This document shows, piece after piece, positions 1 through 10,157 of a stretch of 64,000 nt of DNA (position 1 is its first letter; each line of letters starts with the position of its first letter). A program made the position numbers and the translations under genes. The stretch comes from DATCBF01 sp964401995 (lineage in GTDB: Bacteria; Actinomycetota; Thermoleophilia; Solirubrobacterales; 70-9). The notes beneath the pieces were generated by a model. That model searched no databases, had not been told where the DNA came from, and saw nothing but the letters and a program-made list of their open reading frames with translations. The stretch spans positions 143,769-207,768 of the forward strand of contig CAYOAP010000004.1 of NCBI GenBank assembly GCA_964401995.1. Reading direction: 5' to 3'.

Positions 1-806
1 CGACCAAGCAGCAGATCGTCGCTGCGCTGGGTGCCGATGAGCGCTTCGTCGGCGGCCACCCGCTGGCCGGCGCCGAGACCGCCGGGGTCGGGAACGCCCG
101 CGCCGACCTCTTCGAGGGCGCGCGCTGGTACCTGACGCCTGCCGAGGGTTCCAGCGGCCTGCTCTACGACAAGCTGCAACGCGCGATCACCGGGCTTGGC
201 GCCCGGCCGCAGGCGATCGGGGCCGAGGCCCACGATCGCCTGATGGCGACGGTCAGCCACCTGCCCCACGTCGTCGCCAACGTCCTCGCCAGCCAGGCGG
301 CGGCGGAGCTGACCGGCGACAGCGAGCGGCTGCCCGAGGTCGGCCCCAGCTTTCGCGACGCGACCCGCGTCGCCGGCTCTAACCCGGCGATCTGGGGCGA
401 CATCTTCTCCAGCAACCGCGAGGCCGTGGCCGAGGCGGTCGAAGCCGTCGCCGCCGGGATGAGCGCGGCGGCGGAGCTGATCCGCGGCGGCGACCGCGAT
501 GCCGTCACCGCCTGGCACGCCGCGGCGGCCGAGGACCGGCAGCGGCTGCTCGACGCCGATCGCGTCGGTGGCCCGCTGACGGAGCTGCGCGTCGTCGTCA
601 CCAACCGCCCGGGGATCGTCGCCGAGCTTGCCCTGGCGCTGGGCGAGGCGGGGGTCAATATCGAGGACATGGCGCTGCACCCAGCGCCGGACATGACCTC
701 CGGCGCGATCTCACTCTGGGTCTCTGGCGACGACCAAGCCCAGCGCGCAGTCGAGTTGGTGCGCGAGCGGGGCCACGCCGTCACCGTCCTCGGCCCCGGG
801 AAGTAG
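1..806 (+). CDS. tyrA: Prephenate dehydrogenase, 3' part (5' end outside window)
   Basis: Oxidative decarboxylation of prephenate (or arogenate) with NAD(P)+ in tyrosine synthesis. The reading frame is open from base 3. The GGHPLAGAE motif of the TyrA catalytic domain lies near bases 51-77, and a second helical motif around LPHVVANVLASQ follows at about 262-297. The last ~75 codons form an ACT domain (VVVTNRPGIVAELALALGE and onward), the usual site for feedback control by an aromatic amino acid. The NAD-binding N-terminus is cut off by the window edge. aroA starts 6 nt after the stop, so the two are likely co-transcribed as an aromatic amino acid operon. Confidence 0.93.
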   Translation, partial: TKQQIVAALGADERFVGGHPLAGAETAGVGNARADLFEGARWYLTPAEGSSGLLYDKLQRAITGLGARPQAIGAEAHDRLMATVSHLPHVVANVLASQAAAELTGDSERLPEVGPSFRDATRVAGSNPAIWGDIFSSNREAVAEAVEAVAAGMSAAAELIRGGDRDAVTAWHAAAAEDRQRLLDADRVGGPLTELRVVVTNRPGIVAELALALGEAGVNIEDMALHPAPDMTSGAISLWVSGDDQAQRAVELVRERGHAVTVLGPGK

Positions 807-812
807 GCGCGA

Positions 813-2117
813 ATGGCGACCCGCTTCGATCCCGCCGGGCCGCTCCGCGGCCTGCTGCGGCCGCCGGCCGACAAGTCGATCTCCCACCGCGCCGCCCTGA
901 TCGCGGCGATGGGCGACGGCGAGACGGCGGTCGAGGGCTACCTTGACGCCGCCGACACCCGCTCGACCCTGGCGGCGGTGGGGGCGCTCGGCGCCGAGAT
1001 CGATGGAGTCGAGCCGGGCTCGGTCGCGCCGACGATCCAGATCCGCGGCGTCGGCCTGCGCGGCGCCGAGCCGGCCAGCGTCGATGTCGGCAACGCCGGC
1101 ACCCTGCTGCGCCTGCTGCCCGGCTGGCTCGCCGGGCAGGAGATGGGGGAGTGGACGCTGGACGGCGACGAGTCGATCCGCCGCCGGCCGGTCGACCGGA
1201 TCGTCGAGCCGCTGCGGCTGATGGGCGCGGAGCTGAGCTGCCGCGAGCAGCGCTACACCCCGCTGCGGGTCGCGAGCGCCCCGCTGCGCGGCATCGATTA
1301 CGAGATGCCGGTCGCCAGCGCCCAGGTCAAGTCCTGCCTGCTCTTCGCCGGGCTGCTGGCCGAGGGCGAGACCCGGGTTGTCGAGTCGCACCCAAGCCGC
1401 GACCACACCGAGCGAATGCTGGCGGCGGCCGGCGCCGAGGTCCGCCAGGACGGAAACACGGTCAGCGTGCGCCGGGCCGAACGGCTTGAGCCGGGGACGA
1501 TCGTGGTGCCCGCCGACTTCTCCTCGGCCGCCTTCTTCATCGTCGCGGGATTGCTCGTGCCCGGCAGCGATGTCGTCCTCACCGATGTCGGCCTCAACCC
1601 CACCCGTTCCGGGCTGCTGACGATCCTTGAGCGGATGGGGGCAAAGTTCGAGGTCGAGCCGGAAGGGGCCCGCGGCGGCGAGCCGGTCGGCCGCATCCGT
1701 ATCCGTCCCTCGCCGCTGCACGCAACCGACGTGGCCGGGGCGGAGATTCCGCTGGCGATCGACGAGCTGCCGCTGGTCGCCCTCGCCGCCTGCTTCGCCG
1801 AGGGCACGACGACGATTCGCGAAGCGACGGAGCTACGGCGCAAGGAGTCCGACCGGATCGAGACTGTGGCCACCGCGCTCACCACCCTGGGCGCGAAGGT
1901 CGAGACCGCTCCCGACGGGATGGCGATCGAAGGCGCCGGCGGCCTGCGCGGCGGCACGATCGACTCCCACGGCGACCACCGGATCGCGATGCTGGGCGCG
2001 GTTGCCGGGCTCGCCGCGGCCGGCGGGGTCGCCGTCGAAGGCATGGACGCGGCCGCGGTCAGCTACCCCAGCTTCGAGTCCGACCTCGCCTCGCTGGTGA
2101 GCTCAAGCCGGGGCTGA
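813..2117 (+). CDS. aroA: 3-phosphoshikimate 1-carboxyvinyltransferase (EPSP synthase)
   Basis: Transfers the enolpyruvyl group of PEP to shikimate-3-phosphate in the shikimate pathway; cytoplasmic. The 434 aa length is typical. Visible family motifs are ADKSISHR at residues 19-26 (substrate Lys21, Ser22, Arg26), GNAGTLLRLL around residue 94, LRRKESDRIE and GDHRIAML near the C-terminus. The LRRKESDRI arginine/lysine cluster binds PEP. ATG at 813 follows the tyrA stop by 6 nt without a clear Shine-Dalgarno, which suggests translational coupling. The next gene starts 4 nt after this stop. Confidence 0.97.
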   Translation: MATRFDPAGPLRGLLRPPADKSISHRAALIAAMGDGETAVEGYLDAADTRSTLAAVGALGAEIDGVEPGSVAPTIQIRGVGLRGAEPASVDVGNAGTLLRLLPGWLAGQEMGEWTLDGDESIRRRPVDRIVEPLRLMGAELSCREQRYTPLRVASAPLRGIDYEMPVASAQVKSCLLFAGLLAEGETRVVESHPSRDHTERMLAAAGAEVRQDGNTVSVRRAERLEPGTIVVPADFSSAAFFIVAGLLVPGSDVVLTDVGLNPTRSGLLTILERMGAKFEVEPEGARGGEPVGRIRIRPSPLHATDVAGAEIPLAIDELPLVALAACFAEGTTTIREATELRRKESDRIETVATALTTLGAKVETAPDGMAIEGAGGLRGGTIDSHGDHRIAMLGAVAGLAAAGGVAVEGMDAAAVSYPSFESDLASLVSSSRG

Positions 2118-2121
2118 GGAC

Positions 2122-2877
2122 TTGGCCTCAGGGGGCGCCGCCGGCCTCGACATCCATCGCTCGGGCCAGGGCCCGCCGGTCGTCTTCATCCACGGCAGCA
2201 TCGTCGGTGCCGAGGTGACCTGGCGCCGCCAGCAGCCGCTCGGCGAGCGCTGGACCCTGGTCGTCGCCAACCGCCCGGGTTTCGGCGCCAGCCCGCCATT
2301 GGCGCGCGGCGACTTCGAGGCCGAGGCGCCCCTGTTCGCCGAGCTTCTCGGCGACGGCGCCCATCTGGTCGGCCACTCCTACGGCGCGGTGATCGCCTTG
2401 CTGGCGGCGGCGCTGCGGCCCGAGGCGGTCCGCTCGCTGACCGTGTCCGAGCCCGGGGCGCTGCGCCTCGCCGGCACTCCTGGTGGGGAGAAGTTGATCG
2501 CTGACGGCGAGTTGCTCTACGCCGCCCGCGGCTCGCTCTCGCCGGATGATTTCCTGCGCATGTTCCGCTCCGGTACCGGCTCCAGCCGCGAGACGCCCGA
2601 GGATCTTCCCGACGAGCTGCGACGCGGGGCGGAGCTGGCGATGCGGGAGCGACCGCCCTGGGAGGCCGAGATCCCACTCGATGCGCTCGCCGCCGCCGGC
2701 TTCCCGGCGCTCGCGATCTCCGGCGGCCACTCACCTGTGTTCGAGGCGATCTGCGACAACATCGCCGAGCGGCTTGGCGGCGAGAGGGCCGTGATTCAAG
2801 GCAAGGGCCACAACATTCCCGCGACCGGCGATCCCTATAACGAGCGCCTGGCGCGCTTCCTCGCGGAGAGCGGATGA
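2122..2877 (+). CDS. Alpha/beta-fold hydrolase
   Basis: A 251 aa alpha/beta hydrolase of unknown substrate. The oxyanion-hole motif VVFIHGS is near residue 15, the nucleophile elbow GHSYGA near residue 90, and the presumed catalytic histidine is in GKGHNIPATGD near the C-terminus. The start is read as TTG at 2122, 4 nt after aroA; no better start lies before the HG motif. It sits with a crotonase-family gene between aroA and cmk, where many actinobacteria have nothing or an acyltransferase, so this pair looks like a lineage-specific insertion. Esterase, thioesterase or C-C hydrolase are all possible. Confidence 0.85.
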   Translation: MASGGAAGLDIHRSGQGPPVVFIHGSIVGAEVTWRRQQPLGERWTLVVANRPGFGASPPLARGDFEAEAPLFAELLGDGAHLVGHSYGAVIALLAAALRPEAVRSLTVSEPGALRLAGTPGGEKLIADGELLYAARGSLSPDDFLRMFRSGTGSSRETPEDLPDELRRGAELAMRERPPWEAEIPLDALAAAGFPALAISGGHSPVFEAICDNIAERLGGERAVIQGKGHNIPATGDPYNERLARFLAESG

Positions 2878-2907
2878 GCACCGACAAATGAACGGCTAGG
2901 AGAAGAC

Positions 2908-3759
2908 ATGGACTACGAGCAGATCAGCTACGAGCGCCGTGGGCCGGCCGCCGTGATCACGATCGAGCGGCCGGAGCGGATGAACGCGATCGGCGCCCGC
3001 GCCCATCGCGAGCTGGTCGACGCCTGGGCTCGCTTTCGTGACGACGACAGCGCCCTGGTCGGCATCCTCACCGGCGCCGGCGATCGCGCCTTCTGCGCCG
3101 GCGGCGACCTCAAGAGCCTCGCCGACGGCGAGCCGGTTGGGCCGACCACGGCAGAGGAGGTCGAGGCCCACAACCGCGGCGAGCGTCCCGGGATCCTCGG
3201 CCCCTCGCGCTGGACCGACATCCACAAGCCGACGATCGCGGCGGTCAACGGCGTCGCCTATGCCGGCGGCCTTGAGTGGGCGTGCTGGTGCCACCTGGCG
3301 ATCGCCGAGGAGCACGCCAGCTTCGGCGTCACCTGCCGGCGCTGGAACATCGGCCTCGCCGACGGCGGCACCCAGCGCCTGCCGCGGATCGTCGGCTGGA
3401 GGCGGGCGATGGAGTTGATCGTCACCGGCCGCGTGATCGACGCCCGCGAGGCGCTCGAGATCGGCCTGGTCAACGAGATCGTCGCCAAGGGCGCTGGCCT
3501 CGACCGCGCGCTTGAGCTCGCCGAGACGATCGCGGCGCTGCCGCAGCCGGCGATCCGGACCGACCTGGAGGCCGCCGAGCGCGGCTGGGGACGGCCGCTT
3601 GAGGAGGGCCTGCGGATCGAGGCGGAGTGCTTCAACCGGTTGCTCGGCGAGCCCGAGATCCTCGAGGGCCTGCGGCGCTTCAACGAGCGCGACCATCCAG
3701 ACCGCGATCCGCAGGCCGCTGCCACCACTCCGGGGCTGCGGCGCGGCGGCGCCGGCTGA
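2908..3759 (+). CDS. Enoyl-CoA hydratase/isomerase (crotonase) family protein
   Basis: A 283 aa crotonase-fold protein, expected to act on an acyl-CoA thioester. N-terminal ITIERPERMNAIG and the oxyanion-hole segment AFCAGGDLKSLADG are clear, as is VNGVAYAGGLEWA in the middle. A GLAD/GGTQRLPRIVG stretch corresponds to the usual G-P-x-x-GG-T-x-RLPR region. Whether the two acidic residues of true hydratases are present could not be settled, so isomerase or another acyl-CoA activity is possible. The start ATG at 2908 has an AGGAG Shine-Dalgarno at suitable distance. It probably shares a transcript with the hydrolase 30 nt upstream. Confidence 0.9.
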   Translation: MDYEQISYERRGPAAVITIERPERMNAIGARAHRELVDAWARFRDDDSALVGILTGAGDRAFCAGGDLKSLADGEPVGPTTAEEVEAHNRGERPGILGPSRWTDIHKPTIAAVNGVAYAGGLEWACWCHLAIAEEHASFGVTCRRWNIGLADGGTQRLPRIVGWRRAMELIVTGRVIDAREALEIGLVNEIVAKGAGLDRALELAETIAALPQPAIRTDLEAAERGWGRPLEEGLRIEAECFNRLLGEPEILEGLRRFNERDHPDRDPQAAATTPGLRRGGAG

Positions 3760-3802
3760 CGCGCAGAGCTGCCGCCGGGCGCTCGCCTCTACGCTGCCAG
3801 CC

Positions 3803-4441
3803 ATGGTGATCGCGATCGATGGGCCCGCCGGGGCGGGCAAGTCTTCTGTGGCCCGCGCTGTGGCGACGGCGCTGGACTTCACCTACCTCGACTCCGGGGC
3901 GATGTACCGCTGCGTGGCCCTGGCCGCGATCGAACGCGGCGCCGACCTCGACGACGGCGCTGCGATGGGCGAGGTTGCCGCTGCTGCTGAGATCGAGCTC
4001 GGCCAGGGCCGGGCGCTGCTCGACGGCCGCGAGGTCACCGCCGCGATCCGCGAGCCCGGCGTCACCGCCGCGGCCTCGCACGTCTCGGTCCACCCCCAGG
4101 TGCGCGAGGCCCTGGTCGCCCGCCAGCGGCAGCTGATCGCCGCCGGCCGCTACGTCGCCGAGGGCCGCGACATCGGCACCGTGGTCAGCCCCGACTCGCC
4201 GCTCAAGGTCTTCCTCACCGCCAGCGACGAGGAGCGAGCCCGGCGGCGGGCGGCGCAGACCGGGGAGGACCCGGGAGCGGTGTTGGCGGCTCAGCACGAG
4301 CGCGACGCGCGCGACACCGCCCGCGAGCACGGCGCCCTGCGCGCGGCCGAGGACGCTATCGACCTCGACACCACCGGCCTTCCCCTCGACCAGGTGGTCG
4401 AACGTGTGGTCAAGCTTGCCCGGGAGCGCGGCCTCGCATGA
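3803..4441 (+). CDS. cmk: Cytidylate kinase
   Basis: Phosphorylates CMP/dCMP with ATP. 212 aa from ATG 3803, which places MVIAIDGPAGAGKSS at the N-terminus; the open frame extends upstream but that part reads as a shadow of the crotonase gene. The P-loop is GPAGAGKSS. The family segments YLDSGAMYR and GRDIGTVV are both present, and the lid holds the usual arginines (ASDEERARRR). A TACGCT hexamer lies 7 nt before the ATG with no Shine-Dalgarno, suggesting a leaderless start. The stop overlaps the start of der by 4 nt (ATGA), so cmk and der are translationally coupled as in many bacteria. Confidence 0.96.
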   Translation: MVIAIDGPAGAGKSSVARAVATALDFTYLDSGAMYRCVALAAIERGADLDDGAAMGEVAAAAEIELGQGRALLDGREVTAAIREPGVTAAASHVSVHPQVREALVARQRQLIAAGRYVAEGRDIGTVVSPDSPLKVFLTASDEERARRRAAQTGEDPGAVLAAQHERDARDTAREHGALRAAEDAIDLDTTGLPLDQVVERVVKLARERGLA

Positions 4442-5778
4442 GCGGCCAAGTCCCCACCGTCGCCGTCGTCGGCTTCCCCAATGTCGGCAAGAGCACCCTC
4501 GTCAACCGCCTGGTCGGCGGCCGCGAGGCCGTCACCGACTCCGAGCCCGGCGTCACCCGTGATCGCAAGCGCCTCGCCTGCGAATGGAACGGTGTCGCCT
4601 TCGAGCTGGTCGACACCGGCGGCATCGACCTCGAGGACGAGGCCGAGCTCTCCCGTGACATCCAGCGCCAGGCCCGGCTCGGGATCGCCGAGGCCGACGC
4701 GGTGATGTTGGTCGTCGATGCCCGGGCGGCGTTGCGGGCCGGCGACGCCGAGCTGGCGAGAACGCTGCGCGGCGGCGGGCCGCCGGTCCTGGTCGTCGCC
4801 AACAAAGTCGACCGCGTCGCCGACTCCCACCTGACCGCGGAGTTCAACAAGCTCGGCCTCGGCGAGCCGATCCCGGTTTCCGCCACGCACGGGCTCGGCA
4901 CCGGCGACCTGCTCGACCGCATTGTCGAGACCCTGGGCGACAGGCCCGAGCAGGCCCCGCTCGACGACGCCACCCGGGTCGCCGTGATCGGCCGTCCCAA
5001 CGTCGGCAAGTCCTCGCTGGTCAACGCATTCGTCGGCGACGAGCGGGTGATCGTCTCCGACCGCGCCGGCACAACCCGCGACGCGATCGACACCGAGCTC
5101 GAGGTGGAGGGGCGGCGGGTGATCCTGGTCGACACCGCCGGCCTGCGGCGGCGCTCGAAGATGGCCGGCAGCATCGACTTCTATGCCCAGCTGCGCTCCC
5201 AGCGCGCGGTCGAGCGCGCCGATGTGGCGCTGGTTGTCTGCGACGCCACCGAGGGCATCACCTCCGAGGATCTGCGCGTTGCCGAGCTGGCGATGAAGGC
5301 CGGCTGCGCCACCCTGCTGGCGATGAACAAGTGGGACGAGAGCCGGACCGACATCGACGAGGCGCGGGCCAAGGTCACCCGCAAATCGCGCCTGCGGCCG
5401 ACCGTGGTCACCGTCTCCGCCCTGCGCGGCCGCAACGTCGGCACCCTGCTGCCGCGCACGCTGGAACTCGCCGATCGCGCCGCCGAGCGGATCCCGACTC
5501 CGGCCCTCAACCGCTTCGTCGCCGACGTGGTGGCGAAGACGCCGCCGCCGGCCCGCCGCGGCAAGCGCCTGCGGCTCTACTACTCGGCCCAGGTCGGCGA
5601 GAAGCCGCCCCGGGTCGCAATCCAGGTCAACGACCGTCGCCTGATCACCCGCGAGTGGGCTTATCACCTGGAGAACCGGATGCGCGAGACCTACGGGTTG
5701 GAGGGCGTGCCCCTGATCATCGACTTCGTCCCGCACTCGGGCCGGCGTGGGGCGCCAAAGCCGGACGAGAACAATTAG
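4438..5778 (+). CDS. der: Ribosome biogenesis GTPase Der (EngA)
   Basis: Double-GTPase needed for 50S ribosomal subunit maturation. 446 aa with two tandem G domains and a C-terminal KH-like domain. The first G domain has GFPNVGKST near residue 12, DTGG and NKVD. The second has GRPNVGKSS near residue 184, DTAGLRRRSK and NKWD. The C-terminal KH-like region (about residues 350-440) contains KRLRLYYSAQVGEKPP. It overlaps cmk by 4 nt, and metK follows after 9 nt. The TAG stop is itself the first part of a TAGGAT hexamer 6 nt before the metK ATG. Confidence 0.98.
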   Translation: MSGQVPTVAVVGFPNVGKSTLVNRLVGGREAVTDSEPGVTRDRKRLACEWNGVAFELVDTGGIDLEDEAELSRDIQRQARLGIAEADAVMLVVDARAALRAGDAELARTLRGGGPPVLVVANKVDRVADSHLTAEFNKLGLGEPIPVSATHGLGTGDLLDRIVETLGDRPEQAPLDDATRVAVIGRPNVGKSSLVNAFVGDERVIVSDRAGTTRDAIDTELEVEGRRVILVDTAGLRRRSKMAGSIDFYAQLRSQRAVERADVALVVCDATEGITSEDLRVAELAMKAGCATLLAMNKWDESRTDIDEARAKVTRKSRLRPTVVTVSALRGRNVGTLLPRTLELADRAAERIPTPALNRFVADVVAKTPPPARRGKRLRLYYSAQVGEKPPRVAIQVNDRRLITREWAYHLENRMRETYGLEGVPLIIDFVPHSGRRGAPKPDENN

Positions 5779-5787
5779 GATTTCCGA

Positions 5788-7037
<1,250 letters not shown>

Positions 7038-7038
<1 letters not shown>

Positions 7039-7174
7039 GGACGCCGGCCCCCTCCCCGGAAATTGACTCGTCCGCCTGTCGCGGACTCGGATGTTGGAGC
7101 GCGGCTGACGCCGCGCAATAGACAGATTGCATATCGCGCCTTCGGCACATTCCCGGGGAGGGGGCCGGCGTCCC
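7038..7174. other. Structured intergenic element, copy A (multi-stem, shared core with copy B)
   Basis: A perfect 22-bp inverted repeat (7038-7059 with 7153-7174) encloses a smaller hairpin GTCCGC/GCGGAC (7070-7075 with 7081-7086), a second hairpin GCGCGGC/GCCGCGC (7099-7105 with 7110-7116), an invariant box CAGATTGCATATCGCG at 7123-7138, and a small TTC-loop hairpin (GCC/GGC) before ACATTC. The same order, the same box and the same 6-nt gap between second hairpin and box recur at 38734-38907 with unrelated outer-stem sequence. It lies between convergent metK and the PH-domain gene. Function unknown: it could be a structured RNA, a bidirectional terminator or a non-autonomous mobile hairpin. 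Confidence 0.75.
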
Positions 7175-7315
7175 TGGCCAACACGCCCCGAAGCTCCTCG
7201 CGAGAGTGTGTGCAGTCCCTCGATGCTCCTAAGCTTCGGTGCCCGTTCGGAGGTTCGCCGGGAGCGCCTGAGCTACCTAGCTATGAGCGCTGAGGGAGCT
7301 GTTGGGAAGGACCCC

Positions 7316-7855
7316 TTAGGCGGGAGGCTGCGGCGGGGCCTGCTGCTGGGGCTGAACCTCGCCCAGCCCGTGCGATCCGCTGGCGCCGGCGACGGTCGCC
7401 TGGTCAACGCGGTGAACCACATCGCCTGGCTCGGCGACGCCTTCGAAGACGAAGTTGTAGTCGTCGCTGGCCGCGGTATCGAAGTCGACGTCGCCGATCT
7501 GCATCAGCCGCTGGTAGACGGTCTGACGGTAGTTGACGTTCTGGACCCGCTCCAAGCGCGTCTCCTGGATCTCGCGGGAGATGATTCCCCGTTTGATGTT
7601 GAGGCGGCGGTTGGTGATCGTGTAGGTCGTCGCCACTCGTTTGATGAAGCCGACGAGGACGGTGATCGCGATCAGGACCAAGACGATGAGGAAGACGGTC
7701 GCGCTGGCGGCACCGACAACTTTGGCGATCGCGCCGATGATGGCGGCGATCACGATGCCTTTCAGGTAGAAGCCGAGGATCGCCCTCCAGGAGGGATGAC
7801 CCTCGAAGATGACCTGCTCTCCGGGACTGAGATTGAGCGCCACGGGCGGCAGCAT
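7316..7855 (-). CDS. PH domain-containing membrane protein (bacterial PH-like, DUF304 type)
   Basis: 179 aa. After a short cytoplasmic start (LSPGEQVIFEGHPSWRA) there are two closely spaced hydrophobic segments at roughly residues 27-70. They are followed by a bacterial PH-like domain with TTYTITNRRLNIKRGIISR and ETRLERVQNVNYRQTVYQRL, the typical bPH2 signature. The C-terminus is Gln/Pro-rich (PQQQAPPQPPA). Function of this family is not known; membrane stress or envelope roles are suggested for relatives. It is divergent from priA with 69 bp between starts, and its 3' end faces copy A of the structured element. It interrupts the metK-priA neighbourhood usual in actinobacteria. Confidence 0.88.
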   Translation of the reverse strand: MLPPVALNLSPGEQVIFEGHPSWRAILGFYLKGIVIAAIIGAIAKVVGAASATVFLIVLVLIAITVLVGFIKRVATTYTITNRRLNIKRGIISREIQETRLERVQNVNYRQTVYQRLMQIGDVDFDTAASDDYNFVFEGVAEPGDVVHRVDQATVAGASGSHGLGEVQPQQQAPPQPPA

Positions 7856-7924
7856 AAGCGTTGCGGCGGCGTTGTGCAGGAGAAGCCGGGTTGGGGCGTC
7901 CGCCGCCGTCCATACTTTCGCTCG

Positions 7925-10114
7925 ATGGCGATCGTCAAGGTCGAGCCGCTGACCACAGCCCGTGCTCTGCGGGGCCCCTTCGATTACCGGATTCCGGCTC
8001 AGATGCCAGATCTCGAGGTCGGCAGCGTCGTCCGCATCCCCTTCGGCCCGCGCCGCATCCTCGGCGTCGTCGTCGAGCTGGCGGAGGCTTCCGAGCTTCC
8101 GCCCGAGCGCCTGGCCGAGCCGATCGAGGCGCTGGAGGCGGGCGTGCCGGCGGAGCTGGTCAGGCTCGGGCTCTGGGTCGCTCGCGAGTATTGCTCGACC
8201 CCGTCGCGCGGTCTGCAGCTGGTCACCCCGCCCGGCACCGGGACCAGCCTGCGCAGCGTCCGCTCGCGGGTCGAGCTGCGGGCCGAGATCGCCGCCCCTG
8301 GCGAGGTGGCGCTCGGCGGCGGCGAGCGGCTCGGGGTGCGCCAGCGGGCGGTGCTGGAGGCGTTGCGGGCCGGTGAGATGTCAGCTGGGGAGTTGGCGGA
8401 CGCTGTCGGCGCCGATCGGCAGACGCTGCGCCGGCTGGAGCAGCGCGGCCTGATCGCCACCCGCAGCTCCGCCGTGCGGCGCGGGCCGGCCCACGTCGAC
8501 GTCGGCGCGCCGGGCGGCCGTCCGCAGTTGCTCGACGAGCAGGTCGAGGCGGTCAACTCGATCGTCGCCGCGCTCGACGGTGAGGCAGGCGCCGCCCGCG
8601 AGCAGCTCCTGCATGGCGTCACCGGCTCGGGCAAGACCGAGGTCTACCTGGCGGCGGTCGAGGCGGCGCTGGCGCAGGGCCGGGGCGCGATCGTCCTCGT
8701 CCCCGAGATCGGCCTCGCCCCGCAGGCGGTGGCGCGCTTCCGCGCCCGGCTCGGCGATCGCTTCGCCGTCCTTCACTCGGGCCTCTCGGCTGGCGAGCGC
8801 TACGACGAGTGGCGGCGGCTGCGCAGCGGCGAGGCCAGCGTCTGCATCGGCCCGCGCTCTGCCGTCTTCGCCCCCGTCCACGATCTTGGCCTGGTCGTCA
8901 TCGACGAGGAGCACGATCCCTCCTACAAGCAGGACAGCGACCCTTGTTACGACGCCCGCACCGTCGCCCGCAAGCGGGCCGCCGAGTGTGGCGCGGTGCT
9001 GGTCGCCGGGACCGCGACGCCGCGGCCGGAGACCTGGCTGGAGCTGCCGCGGGTCGAGCTGCCGCGCCGTGTCGACGGCCGTCGCATGCCGCCGGTTGAG
9101 GTCGTCGACATGCGGGCGGCGGACCCGCGCTCGGGGCCGCTTCACCCCGAGACCTGGGAACGGCTGGAGGAGGTGCGGCGGGCCGGGGCGAAGGCGATCG
9201 TGATGATCAACCGGCGCGGCTTCGCCCCCTGGCTGATCTGCCGCTCCTGCGGCCACCACTGGAGCTGTCCCAACTGCGATGTCTCGCTGATCGTGCACCG
9301 CCACAGCGGCCGCCTCGTCTGCCACCACTGCGCCCATTCCGAGCGGCTGCCGGGCGCATGCGGCGAGTGCGCTTCGACCACGCTCTCGCGCGCCGGCGCC
9401 GGCACCGAGCGGATCGAGGAACTGCTGACCCAGCGGCTGGCGCCGATGCCGGTCTTCCGCCTCGACTCCGACACCACCTCCGGCAAGGGCGCCCACGCCC
9501 GCATCCTCGCCGCCTTCGGCGAGGCCGAGAGCGCCGTCCTCGTCGGCACCCAGATGGTCGCCAAGGGCCACGACTTCCCGGAGGTGACGCTGAGCGCGAT
9601 CCTCGATGCCGACGCGACCCTGCGCTTTCCCGACTTCCGCGCCGAGGAGCGCACCTTCGCGATGGTCGCCCAGCTCGCCGGCCGCAGCGGCCGCGGCCAG
9701 GCGGGGGGAGAGGTGGTCGTCCAGACCCTCGCCCCGCAGGCGCCCAGCATCTCCCACGCCTCCCGCCATGATGCAGCCGGGTTCCTCGCCGGCGAGATCG
9801 AGCGCCGGCGCATCCTCCGCTACCCGCCCTTCTCCAGCCTGGTCCGGATCGGCCTCAGCTCCGAGCTGGAGGGCCGCCTTGAAGAAGCGGGGTCACGCCT
9901 GGCGAAAGAGCTGGGGGAGGAGCTGCCCAAAGGCACCGACCTGCTCGGGCCGGCGCCGATGTTCCGGGTCCGCAACCGCCACCGCCGCCGCCTGCTGATG
10001 AAGGCCGAGGACCGTGAGGGCACCGTGATCGCCGTCCGCGATGTGGTCGAGCGCCTCGCCTCGGACCGCTCCCTGCGCGACGTCGCGATCAGCGTCGACG
10101 TCGACCCGCAGTGA
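7925..10114 (+). CDS. priA: Primosomal replication restart protein N' (PriA)
   Basis: Replication restart helicase-like protein; 729 aa from ATG 7925. The N-terminal DNA-binding domain starts MAIVKVEPLTTARALRGPFDY. The helicase core has Walker A GVTGSGKTE near residue 231, DEEHD near residue 328, GTATPRPETW, and GRSGRGQAGG late in the core. Between the helicase lobes the zinc-binding module (about residues 438-480) has eight cysteines in CRSC, CPNC, CHHC and CGEC pairs. Actinobacterial PriA often lacks working ATPase residues, but here GSGKT and DEEH look intact. A TACTTT hexamer 6 nt before the ATG and a TTGGGG 17 nt upstream of that suggest a leaderless promoter. Confidence 0.97.
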   Translation: MAIVKVEPLTTARALRGPFDYRIPAQMPDLEVGSVVRIPFGPRRILGVVVELAEASELPPERLAEPIEALEAGVPAELVRLGLWVAREYCSTPSRGLQLVTPPGTGTSLRSVRSRVELRAEIAAPGEVALGGGERLGVRQRAVLEALRAGEMSAGELADAVGADRQTLRRLEQRGLIATRSSAVRRGPAHVDVGAPGGRPQLLDEQVEAVNSIVAALDGEAGAAREQLLHGVTGSGKTEVYLAAVEAALAQGRGAIVLVPEIGLAPQAVARFRARLGDRFAVLHSGLSAGERYDEWRRLRSGEASVCIGPRSAVFAPVHDLGLVVIDEEHDPSYKQDSDPCYDARTVARKRAAECGAVLVAGTATPRPETWLELPRVELPRRVDGRRMPPVEVVDMRAADPRSGPLHPETWERLEEVRRAGAKAIVMINRRGFAPWLICRSCGHHWSCPNCDVSLIVHRHSGRLVCHHCAHSERLPGACGECASTTLSRAGAGTERIEELLTQRLAPMPVFRLDSDTTSGKGAHARILAAFGEAESAVLVGTQMVAKGHDFPEVTLSAILDADATLRFPDFRAEERTFAMVAQLAGRSGRGQAGGEVVVQTLAPQAPSISHASRHDAAGFLAGEIERRRILRYPPFSSLVRIGLSSELEGRLEEAGSRLAKELGEELPKGTDLLGPAPMFRVRNRHRRRLLMKAEDREGTVIAVRDVVERLASDRSLRDVAISVDVDPQ

Positions 10115-10157
10115 GCGGCAGTTGGACGCCGCCGCCAGTGCTTAGACTCGTTGGCAG

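Noticed and set aside
5779..5787. SAM riboswitch before metK
   Set aside because: Only 9 nt between der and metK.
7127..7924. N-terminal extension of priA through the element and the PH-domain gene
   Set aside because: The extension is antisense to the PH gene; PriA homology starts at ATG 7925.
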